From positions 1-21,468 of the forward strand of contig CAYFSC010000035.1 of NCBI GenBank assembly GCA_964345695.1: a stretch of 21,468 nucleotides of DNA, written 5' to 3'. How positions within the stretch are numbered: position 1 is the first letter of the stretch; the number at the start of each line of letters is the position of its first letter. Below, one piece after another: positions 1-6,187 of this stretch. A program made the position numbers and the translations under genes. Origin of the DNA: CAYFSC01 sp964345695. Its GTDB lineage: Bacteria > Bacteroidota > Rhodothermia > Rhodothermales > Salinibacteraceae. The notes beneath the pieces were generated by a model. It did not search any database. It was not told the origin of the DNA and saw only the letters and a program-made list of their open reading frames with translations.

Positions 1-847
1 CCCGAAACCGGTAGATGCTCTGCGCGTCGTCGCCCACGACGGTGACGTTGCCGTGCACGCTGGCGAAGCGGCGGACGAGTGTGGCCTGCAACGCGTTCGT
101 GTCCTGGTACTCGTCGACGAGGACGTGCTTGCATCGGCTGGCCACCTGGCGGCGCACGGCGTCGTCGGCGTCAAACAGCTCGAGCGTCCGCAGAAGCAGG
201 TCGTCGAAGTCCATCATGCCGTGCGCCCGCTTGTACCGGTGGTACTCGCGGCGGAGCGGCTCCAGCTCGTCGTGCAGCTGGCTGAACTGCGGATACCGGG
301 CGGCCAGCACCTCGTCGAGCGGCTTGTCTCGGTTCGTGACGGCCGAGAACATCGACTGGAGCGTTCCTTTCTGCGGGAAGCGCTCTTCGCCCTTGCCGTA
401 GCCGCCGCGCGTTCGCAGGAGCGAGATGACGTCGGCGGCGTCGGTCGAGTCGAGCACCGTGAAGTTGCGCGGGAAGTCGATCACAGGAGCATGACGCCGC
501 AGGATGCCCAGGCAGAACGCATGAAATGTGCCGCCTTGCACGCGCTGGCAGCGGCCATCCAACAGCTTCGACGCGCGGGTGGTCATCTCCTTGGCAGCGC
601 GCCGCGTGAAGGTGAGCAGCACGATGCGCTCGGGCCGCGTACCGGTTTCTACAAGGTACGCCATGCGGTAGATAAGCGTCCGGGTCTTTCCGGTGCCCGC
701 ACCAGCTACGATGAGGAGCGGACCGCTGCCGGCCGTGGCCGCCTCGTACTGCTGCGCGTTCAGGGCGTCGGCATAATCAATCGTCAGATTCTCTGCAGAA
801 GCGCGTTCCGCCTCGTCGTCCGAACGGAGAACAATCCGACGTGCCAT
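1..847 (-). CDS. UvrD/PcrA/Rep-type ATP-dependent DNA helicase, N-terminal part (cut by window edge)
   Basis: The minus strand is open from an ATG at 847 to the window edge, giving 282 residues of a superfamily 1A 3'-5' helicase that unwinds DNA in repair and replication restart. All early helicase motifs are readable: the Q motif (LNAQQ, about 29-33), Walker A AGAGTGKT (48-55), motif Ia (TFTRRAAKEM), Walker B with DEYQD (about 245-249) and motif III (GDDAQSIYRFR) at the edge. The rest of domain 1A and the second RecA domain lie outside the window. The N-terminus starts about 30 residues before the Q motif, somewhat longer than in PcrA. An in-frame ATG at 889 and GTG codons further up are also open, so the start is uncertain; none has a Shine-Dalgarno. 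PcrA/UvrD is the likely family, but the subfamily cannot be fixed from this part. It is divergent from parA. Confidence 0.93.
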   Translation of the reverse strand, partial: MARRIVLRSDDEAERASAENLTIDYADALNAQQYEAATAGSGPLLIVAGAGTGKTRTLIYRMAYLVETGTRPERIVLLTFTRRAAKEMTTRASKLLDGRCQRVQGGTFHAFCLGILRRHAPVIDFPRNFTVLDSTDAADVISLLRTRGGYGKGEERFPQKGTLQSMFSAVTNRDKPLDEVLAARYPQFSQLHDELEPLRREYHRYKRAHGMMDFDDLLLRTLELFDADDAVRRQVASRCKHVLVDEYQDTNALQATLVRRFASVHGNVTVVGDDAQSIYRFR

Positions 848-1414
848 GGGAGCTACAGGTGGATGTGGACGTGCAGCAGCGAGGGCCATCCGCCAAGCAG
901 GAGGGGGCTCGGTCCGAGAGTAGGTATGCGGAAGCAGGCGGTTCCCTCTCACATTCACCGACCGAACAACCTCGTTCGCAGGCGGTACGGAGTGCTGGAT
1001 CGTGACGCGGCCCTGCTTCCCTCAAGCAAACATGCAACTTTGGCACCGGGCCGCATGATCCGCAGGTTATGCGTATTGGGATGTACGCGTGGCGGACACA
1101 GTGTTTAAGCGCGTTATCAGGGGTCGATTCGACGGAACGCGTGCGGCATGAGCCGCACTCGCCCCGATGGGACGGTCTGCGCCTCACGGTTCTCCCCTTC
1201 ACGAGACCTGCGGTGGACATTGGCGCTGGTGGTTTCGTAGGTTGGATTTGCACGAGGTACGGCGCTCGGCATTCGGCGCGGCGGTTGTGGGCGCGCGCTA
1301 CTGCTACCGCCACGGACGAATGCAGGCCTTGCCGTCTGCCTCGTATGTCGCATTCACTCCGCATGTCGGTACGGGCGCTCGGACGCGCCTCTCCTCAAAG
1401 AGCGAGAAGCCTCT
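848..1414. other. 567-bp divergent spacer between helicase and parA, no gene seen
   Basis: Open frames here have no recognisable protein content and overlap the neighbouring genes out of frame. The spacer must carry the divergent promoters for the helicase and parA, but I could not pick a convincing -35/-10 pair. Two adjacent hairpins lie at 1110-1158 (listed separately). I searched by eye for tRNA-like T-loops, DnaA boxes and a parS palindrome (TGTTTCACGTGAAACA-like) and saw none. Confidence 0.6.
1110..1158. other. Two adjacent hairpins upstream of parA
   Basis: The first is CGCGTT (1110-1115) pairing with AACGCG (1136-1141), enclosing a second small stem GTCG-ATT-CGAC (1123-1133). The second is a perfect 7-bp stem GTGCGGC (1141-1147) / GCCGCAC (1152-1158) with a 4-nt ATGA loop. 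The two stems share base 1141. There is no U-tract on either strand, so a simple intrinsic terminator is unlikely. It lies about 260 bp upstream of parA. Role unknown. Confidence 0.4.
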
Positions 1415-2389
1415 ATGGGAAAAGTCATCGCGATTGCCAACCAGAAAGGCGGCGTCGGCAAAACCACCTCGGCCATCAACCTGGCCGCCTCGCTGGCCGC
1501 CTCCGAGTACTCGACCCTCCTCATGGACATCGACCCGCAGGCCAACTGCACCTCGGGGATCGGCATCGAGCCGAAAGATGTTGACGCCTCCATCTACGAG
1601 GTGCTGATTGGGGAAGTGGACGCGCAGGACGCGGTGCTCTCCACCGAGATTCCGTTTCTCGACATGCTCCCGAGCCACATCAACCTGGTCGGGGCAGAGA
1701 TCGAGATGATCGACGTGATGGAGCGCGAGAAAATCCTGGACAGCGCCCTGAAGCGGACCCGGCGCAAGTACGACTTCATCATCATCGACTGCCCCCCGTC
1801 GCTCGGCCTGTTGACACTGAACTCGCTCTCGGCGGCCGACTCCGTCATGATTCCCGTACAGGCCGAGTATTTCGCGCTTGAGGGGTTGGGACAGCTCCTC
1901 AACACCATCAAGATCGTCCGGCAGCATCTGAATCCGAATCTTGAAGTTGAGGGGGTGCTGCTCACCATGTTTGACACACGCCTGCGCCTGTCGAACCAGG
2001 TGAAAGACGAGGTGCGCCGATATTTCGGCGACCGCGTTTTCGAGACCATCGTGCACCGGAACGTGCGCCTCTCCGAAGCGCCGAGCTACGGAAAGCCGGC
2101 ACTGCTGTACGATGCCACGAGCAAGGGCGCGAAGAACTACATGTCGCTGGCCCGCGAAATCCTGGACAAGAACCAGCGCTACTTGAACCGGGGTCCGTCT
2201 CCGAACGACGACACCGCCGATCCCTCGGTTCCTGCATCGGGCCGATCCTCCAGCGACCAGAACGGCGTCTCCGGAGCGCTTTCGTCGTCGGAGTCGACGA
2301 AGCAGACCTCCAAGGAGAGCTCGCGAGACACCGAGACGTCGAAGTCGGCCCCCAGCTCGGCGACCCCGGCCAACGGATTCTCGCTCTAA
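1415..2389 (+). CDS. parA: ParA/Soj chromosome-partitioning ATPase
   Basis: Chromosomal ParA ATPase of 324 residues. It binds DNA non-specifically as an ATP dimer and works with ParB to move origin regions apart. Visible motifs are the deviant Walker A KGGVGKTT (11-18, with the signature lysine K11), Walker A' around D38-x-D40 (DIDPQAN) and Walker B IIIDCPPSLG (122-131). The conserved ParA fold ends near residue 262. After it comes a tail of about 60 residues made almost entirely of Ser, Thr, Asp, Glu, Pro and Ala, predicted to be disordered; typical Soj proteins are about 255-260 residues long. The start at ATG 1415 gives a direct fit to the family N-terminus (MGKVIAIANQKGG) and is preceded by a weak GAGAAG. 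parB follows after 72 bp, so the two are probably one operon. Family assignment is certain; a chromosomal rather than plasmid role is inferred from the core-gene context. Confidence 0.97.
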   Translation: MGKVIAIANQKGGVGKTTSAINLAASLAASEYSTLLMDIDPQANCTSGIGIEPKDVDASIYEVLIGEVDAQDAVLSTEIPFLDMLPSHINLVGAEIEMIDVMEREKILDSALKRTRRKYDFIIIDCPPSLGLLTLNSLSAADSVMIPVQAEYFALEGLGQLLNTIKIVRQHLNPNLEVEGVLLTMFDTRLRLSNQVKDEVRRYFGDRVFETIVHRNVRLSEAPSYGKPALLYDATSKGAKNYMSLAREILDKNQRYLNRGPSPNDDTADPSVPASGRSSSDQNGVSGALSSSESTKQTSKESSRDTETSKSAPSSATPANGFSL

Positions 2390-2461
2390 ACGGCCCGGCG
2401 TTGTTCCACCCTCTTTCCCGACGGCCCCTTTTCGATCGCCCATCCTGACGGACGGTTTTCC

Positions 2462-3442
2462 ATGGCTAAAAAATCAGCACTCGGCAAAGGACTGAACGCC
2501 CTTCTTCCTTCTGACGACGACCGCGAGGCATCTTCGCGGGACGAGGAGCAGGAACGGAGCGACGACGTGTCCAAAAGCCAACTGTATCGGTTCGACGACG
2601 GCACCCGGCTGCTCGGTCGCGTCGCCGAGATCGATGTCGACCGCATTCGCCCCAACCCCTACCAGCCGCGCCAGGAGTTCAACGAGGAGGCGCTCGACGA
2701 GCTGGCTGCCTCCATCCAGCAGCTCGGCATCATTCAGCCGCTTACCGTGCGGGCCCTCGGCGACGGCCAGTTCGAGATCATCTCGGGCGAGCGTCGTCTG
2801 CGTGCCGCCCGCCGCGCCGGACTCCAGCGCCTGCCCGCATTTCTGCGCAAGGCCGACTCCGAGGAGATGCTGGAGATGGCGCTCGTGGAGAACCTGCAGC
2901 GCGAGGAGCTCAACCCCATCGAGGTGGCTCTCGGCTACCAGCGCCTCATGGAAGAAGTGGGCCTGACGCAGGAGCAGATTGCTGAAAAGGTGAGCAAGAG
3001 CCGCGCCACGGTGGCCAACTTCCTGCGTCTGCTCCAGTTGCCGCCGCGCATCCAGGCCGCGCTTCGCGACAAGGAGGTTGCCATGGGCCATGCCCGCGCG
3101 CTCATCACGATCGAAGACACGGAGGCGCAAGTCGAACTGCTCGAGAAAACCATCCAGAACGATCTGTCGGTTCGCGAGGTCGAACGTCGCGTGCGCGACC
3201 GACGCGACGACACGGATGCGGAAGACGTCTCGGCGTCCGATCCTGACCCGTCCCCTTCCTCCTCTCCTGCTCCGGCGCCGGAGCGAGACAACTTGCAGCT
3301 CGACGACTTTCGGAACCGGCTGCGGTCCAAGTTCAGCACGCAGGTTCAGATCCGCCACAAGACAGACGGCGAGGGGCGCATCGAGCTGTCGTACTACTCG
3401 GAGGAAGACCTGGAACGCCTCATGGACCTGCTGCTTGAGTAG
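2462..3442 (+). CDS. parB: ParB/Spo0J chromosome-partitioning protein
   Basis: ParB of 326 residues, the parS-binding CTPase clamp that partners with ParA. The N-terminus has the LGKGLNALL motif (7-15) that in this family contacts ParA. The CTP-binding/ParB-nuclease-like domain spans about 55-150, with NPYQPR (65-70), GERRLRA (109-115) and ENLQREELNPIE (143-154). A helix-turn-helix for parS recognition follows at about 168-191 (LTQEQIAEKVSKSRATVANF). A Ser/Pro/Asp-rich linker (about 255-280) precedes the C-terminal dimerisation domain. The length is slightly above the usual 280-300 because of the acidic N-terminal linker (18-50) and the C-terminal linker. ATG 2462 is the natural start because the ParA-contact motif sits right at the N-terminus; no Shine-Dalgarno is present. 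No parS-like palindrome was seen in the window. Confidence 0.97.
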   Translation: MAKKSALGKGLNALLPSDDDREASSRDEEQERSDDVSKSQLYRFDDGTRLLGRVAEIDVDRIRPNPYQPRQEFNEEALDELAASIQQLGIIQPLTVRALGDGQFEIISGERRLRAARRAGLQRLPAFLRKADSEEMLEMALVENLQREELNPIEVALGYQRLMEEVGLTQEQIAEKVSKSRATVANFLRLLQLPPRIQAALRDKEVAMGHARALITIEDTEAQVELLEKTIQNDLSVREVERRVRDRRDDTDAEDVSASDPDPSPSSSPAPAPERDNLQLDDFRNRLRSKFSTQVQIRHKTDGEGRIELSYYSEEDLERLMDLLLE

Positions 3443-3644
3443 GCCGCGGAGGCGCGTGCGGCCGCTCCGGGCCCCATCGCACGACGGCTCCATGCCGCCC
3501 TGCGAGGCCACGTCTTTTCCCTGCGGCTGCGCCCTGCCTCTTTCCCCACCGCGCGCCCCCGGTGCCGCACGGGAACTCATTTTCCATGGGCCCTTGGAAT
3601 AGCGGTGCAGCGCGGGTTGCTTTCCGCCTCAGCCAGTGCCTCCG

Positions 3645-4322
3645 ATGACTGCTTTCCGCTTTTCCTGGCGAATCTTCGGCCTTGTTCTGCTCGGTCTTCT
3701 GTGGGTGGCCGTTCCGCTGTCTTCCGTCGCGCAGCCCGACAGCGTGCGCGCCCAAGTCCTGCGTGACCGTGGGCTGCCCCCGACGCATACCCCCTCGAAG
3801 GCGTTGTGGCGCGCTGCCGCACTGCCAGGATGGGGTCAGGTCTATAATCGACAGTACTTCAAACTGCCCTTTGTGTATGCAGGACTCGCAGGCATCGGAT
3901 ACGCGGTCTTCTGGAATAACGACCGGTACCTGCAGTACCGACATGCACATCTCTTCCGCCTCGAACAGGAGCGCACCCCCGAGGCCCCCAATCCGTATTC
4001 GCAGTTCGAGGACGAATACCAAGACATCGTTGATGACGTCGGGGGCGACTTGTCGGCTCGACAGCTCCGCCAGCAGCGCGACAAGCTGCGTCGGTGGCGA
4101 GACCTATCCATCGTAGGAGCGGGGTTGGTGTACGTGCTCACGATCGTAGACGCGTACGTGAGTGCCCACCTGCTCACCTTCGACGTTGGGGAGGACCTCG
4201 CGGTGAATATTCGCCCCCAAGGTCCCGGAATGCCTTCACTGGCGACTCGCACCGCCGCCCCCCCTCTTCCGGTTTCTTCGGGAGACAGCGGTCCGGGCGT
4301 AGCGCTCCGACTTCGTTTCTAG
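3645..4322 (+). CDS. DUF5683 domain membrane protein downstream of parB
   Basis: Protein of 225 residues from the ATG at 3645; an in-frame GTG at 3636 would add three residues. It has a cleavable-looking signal sequence (hydrophobic 9-28, then SVAQ|PDS) and the DUF5683 core with AALPGWGQVYNRQYFKLPFV (58-77), a membrane segment through about 76-92, an acidic charged helix region (105-150), and a second membrane segment ending in the typical VDAYVSAHL (168-176). A Pro/Ala/Ser-rich tail follows. The biochemical function of DUF5683 is not known. In Bacteroidota it commonly follows parA-parB and precedes dapB and lepB; here the first two links are kept but dapB/lepB are absent. The gap after parB is 202 bp, so co-transcription is possible but not shown. 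The linkage suggests an envelope or division-related role, which is inference. Confidence 0.85.
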   Translation: MTAFRFSWRIFGLVLLGLLWVAVPLSSVAQPDSVRAQVLRDRGLPPTHTPSKALWRAAALPGWGQVYNRQYFKLPFVYAGLAGIGYAVFWNNDRYLQYRHAHLFRLEQERTPEAPNPYSQFEDEYQDIVDDVGGDLSARQLRQQRDKLRRWRDLSIVGAGLVYVLTIVDAYVSAHLLTFDVGEDLAVNIRPQGPGMPSLATRTAAPPLPVSSGDSGPGVALRLRF

Positions 4323-4344
4323 CCCATTCATGCGAGTGTTTGTA

Positions 4345-4378
4345 CCTCCCGGGCTTCCGAGGCGGCACCTCCGGGAGG
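4345..4378 (+). terminator. Possible terminator stem after the DUF5683 gene
   Basis: CCTCCCGG (4345-4352) is perfectly complementary to CCGGGAGG (4371-4378), 22 bp after the stop codon, with an 18-nt loop. No T-run follows, so intrinsic termination is uncertain; it may simply protect the mRNA 3' end. Confidence 0.35.
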
Positions 4379-4396
4379 CCTCGACGGCCGGTGTGA

Positions 4397-4416
4397 ACAC
4401 TGTCCCAAGACAGTGT
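4397..4416. other. Perfect 8-bp hairpin with CCAA loop
   Basis: ACACTGTC (4397-4404), loop CCAA (4405-4408), GACAGTGT (4409-4416). It is followed by AAAA on the plus strand and has no U-tract on either side. It could be an operator, an RNA hairpin or a weak bidirectional terminator. Confidence 0.45.
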
Positions 4417-4564
4417 AAAACTGAGGCCGAAAGGGCTTCCATTTCATTCCCGTTTCTTTTAGGGCGGACATCTGCACTGCTCAGAGCGTACGGGCATATC
4501 GTTCGAAGTAACCTGCTCTGGCTGCATGCAGACGCCAAAACATCTTCGGCGATGGATTTGTGGC

Positions 4565-4652
4565 CGTGACAGGATTGTCACGTTACCTTCAGCCTCGTCC
4601 TCGCGGCTTGGGTAGGACGACCGAGTTCCTTCTTGCAGTTTCACCCTGCAAG
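4565..4652. other. Three consecutive perfect stems: candidate structured RNA or operator cluster
   Basis: Stem 1 is CGTGACA (4565-4571) / TGTCACG (4576-4582) with a GGAT loop. Stem 2 is TCGTCCT (4595-4601) / AGGACGA (4614-4620). Stem 3 is CTTGCAG (4632-4638) / CTGCAAG (4646-4652). Each is a perfect 7-bp repeat; the gaps between stems are 12 and 11 nt. They end about 40 nt before a likely -10 box of the spt gene, so they would lie upstream of, not within, that transcript if the promoter call is right. No known riboswitch core was recognised. Confidence 0.4.
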
Positions 4653-4670
4653 CCTGCGATGTAGACGTCG

Positions 4671-4699
4671 TTATTGTCACAGATCCCCCGCCTTATATT
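4671..4699 (+). promoter_or_regulatory. Candidate promoter of the spt gene
   Basis: TATATT (4694-4699) is a good -10-like hexamer 25 bp before the ATG at 4725. Upstream is TTATTG (4671-4676) at 17-bp spacing, a weak -35 that also resembles the TTTG-type -33 element of Bacteroidota promoters. A TTGTCAC copy overlaps it (4674-4680), the same half-site as in the inverted repeat at 4565-4582, so a shared regulator is possible. Confidence 0.35.
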
Positions 4700-4724
4700 C
4701 CCGCATTAGGCTACGACTGCTTTT

Positions 4725-6044
4725 ATGACCATGCCCGATTCGTATCGGACCACGGAGAGCGTGACCACGGAGAGCGTGACCACACACGAGGCGGATCCGT
4801 CCGTCGCGGACAAACCGTCGCTGTTCGACAAATGCGAGCGCTTCTTCGATGCCTCCGGCGACTATGCTCAGGTGAAGGAAGCCGACCTTTATCCGTACTT
4901 TCGCCCGATTGAACGCAACGAGGGCAGCCGGGCGATCATGAACGGCGACGAGGTCATCATGGCCGGCTCCAACAACTACCTCGGCCTTACGTCGGACCCG
5001 CGCGTGAAGGAGGCGGCCATAGAAGCCGTGAAGAAGTACGGAACGGGCTGTACAGGCAGCCGCTTCCTCAACGGCACATTGGACCTGCACCTGGAGCTGG
5101 AAGAGCGTCTGGCCCGCTTCATGGGCAAGGAGAAAGCCGTGCTTTTCTCCACCGGCTACATGACCAACGAGGGCGTTTTGGAAGCCGTGGCCGGGCGCAA
5201 CGACATCATCTTCTCGGACAAGGACAACCACGCGTGCATCGTCGCGGGGACGCGCGTGAGCATGGCCCAAACGCGTCGCTACCAGCACAACGACCTCGAC
5301 CACCTGCGCACACTGCTGGAGCGGGCGCACGACGAAAACCCGAACGCCGGCAAGCTGATCGCCACCGACGGCGTCTTTTCGATGAGCGGAAAGCTGGCGC
5401 AGGTGCCGGAACTGCTGTCCATTGCCGACGAGTTTGGTGCTGCCCTGATGCTCGATGACGCCCACGCCATCGGCGTGATCGGACCCGGCGGCACCGGATC
5501 GGCTGCAACCTTCGGCCTGAAGGACGACGTGCACCTCATTACCGGCACGTTCTCGAAGACCTTTTCGTCCATCGGCGGGTTTGCTGTCGGCGATCGCGAC
5601 GTCATCGAGTACATCCGCCACGAAAGCTCGCCGCACATGTTCAGCGCGTCGATGCCCCCGGCCAATGTGGCTACCGTGCTGAAGTGCCTGGAAATTCTGC
5701 AGAACGAGCCGGAGCGACTGGAGCGCTTGTGGGAGATTTCGGACTACATGCGCGAGGGCTTTCGCGACCTTGGCTTCAACGTGTGGGAAAGCGAGACGCC
5801 CATCATTCCGGTCGTCGTGGGCGACATGGAGACCTGCTTCACCTTCTGGCGCGACCTGCTGGAGCAGGGCGTCTTCGTCAATGCCGTCGTTCCGCCGGCC
5901 GTGCCGAGAGGACAGGCGCTCATGCGCACCTCGTACATGGCGACCCACTCCGACGACGAGCTTGACCGGATTCTGGACGCGTTCCGCGTGGTCGGCAAAA
6001 AGCACGGGATCATCGGCACGAACGGCCACCATCCGCCGTCGTAA
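4725..6044 (+). CDS. spt: Serine palmitoyltransferase-like alpha-oxoamine synthase (PLP-dependent)
   Basis: A 439-residue pyridoxal-phosphate enzyme of the alpha-oxoamine synthase family, which condenses an amino acid with an acyl thioester and releases CO2. Motifs: GSNNYLGL (81-88), TGCTGSRFLNGT (107-118), FSTGYMTNEG (141-150), the PLP-stacking histidine in DKDNHA (H169), DDAHAIG (244-250, PLP aspartate and histidine) and the Schiff-base lysine K278 in TGTFSKTFSS. The pattern fits serine palmitoyltransferase better than KBL or BioF. Salinibacter makes sulfonolipids, and cysteate acyltransferases belong to the same family, so cysteate could be the amino-acid substrate; sequence alone does not decide. 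The first 45 residues are a poorly conserved extension encoded partly by a 15-bp tandem repeat. ATG 4725 and ATG 4731 are both possible starts. A GNAT acyltransferase follows after 143 bp, suggesting a lipid-synthesis pair. Confidence 0.9.
   Translation: MTMPDSYRTTESVTTESVTTHEADPSVADKPSLFDKCERFFDASGDYAQVKEADLYPYFRPIERNEGSRAIMNGDEVIMAGSNNYLGLTSDPRVKEAAIEAVKKYGTGCTGSRFLNGTLDLHLELEERLARFMGKEKAVLFSTGYMTNEGVLEAVAGRNDIIFSDKDNHACIVAGTRVSMAQTRRYQHNDLDHLRTLLERAHDENPNAGKLIATDGVFSMSGKLAQVPELLSIADEFGAALMLDDAHAIGVIGPGGTGSAATFGLKDDVHLITGTFSKTFSSIGGFAVGDRDVIEYIRHESSPHMFSASMPPANVATVLKCLEILQNEPERLERLWEISDYMREGFRDLGFNVWESETPIIPVVVGDMETCFTFWRDLLEQGVFVNAVVPPAVPRGQALMRTSYMATHSDDELDRILDAFRVVGKKHGIIGTNGHHPPS
4748..4783 (+). 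repeat. 15-bp in-frame tandem repeat at the spt 5' end
   Basis: The unit GACCACGGAGAGCGT occurs at 4748-4762 and 4763-4777 and is followed by a partial third copy, GACCAC (4778-4783). It encodes TTESV-TTESV-TT in the non-conserved N-terminal extension. Copy-number change in multiples of 15 bp would keep the frame. Confidence 0.85.
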
Positions 6045-6187
6045 GTCCACTGCCGGGGCGCATAACAAGACGGTGCGCAGGCGCTGCCTCTTCCCGAACG
6101 CGAGGCCGCCGCTCCTTGCCGGGAGCCGGCGGCTTCGTACGTTGTGGTCCCCGACCGCGTCTTCCCCTCACCGACTCCCCCGCCCTC

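Larger units (their letters stand above)
4323..4724. other. 402-bp spacer with many perfect inverted repeats, no gene seen
   Basis: No plausible protein-coding frame. The spacer looks less GC-rich than the genes around it and contains a GC-rich stem-loop after the DUF5683 stop (4345-4378), a perfect 8-bp hairpin (4397-4416), a 10-bp palindrome CTGCATGCAG (4522-4531), and three consecutive stems at 4565-4652, then a likely promoter for the next gene. Each is listed separately. Confidence 0.7.

Noticed and set aside
53..1108. Long plus-strand open frame opposite the helicase (351 residues).
   Set aside because: It is the antisense shadow of the GC-rich helicase gene, whose minus-strand translation shows intact SF1 motifs.
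1117..1135. GGGTCGATTCGAC reminiscent of a tRNA T-arm.
   Set aside because: The invariant TTC-loop is absent, and no acceptor, D or anticodon arms can be placed around it.
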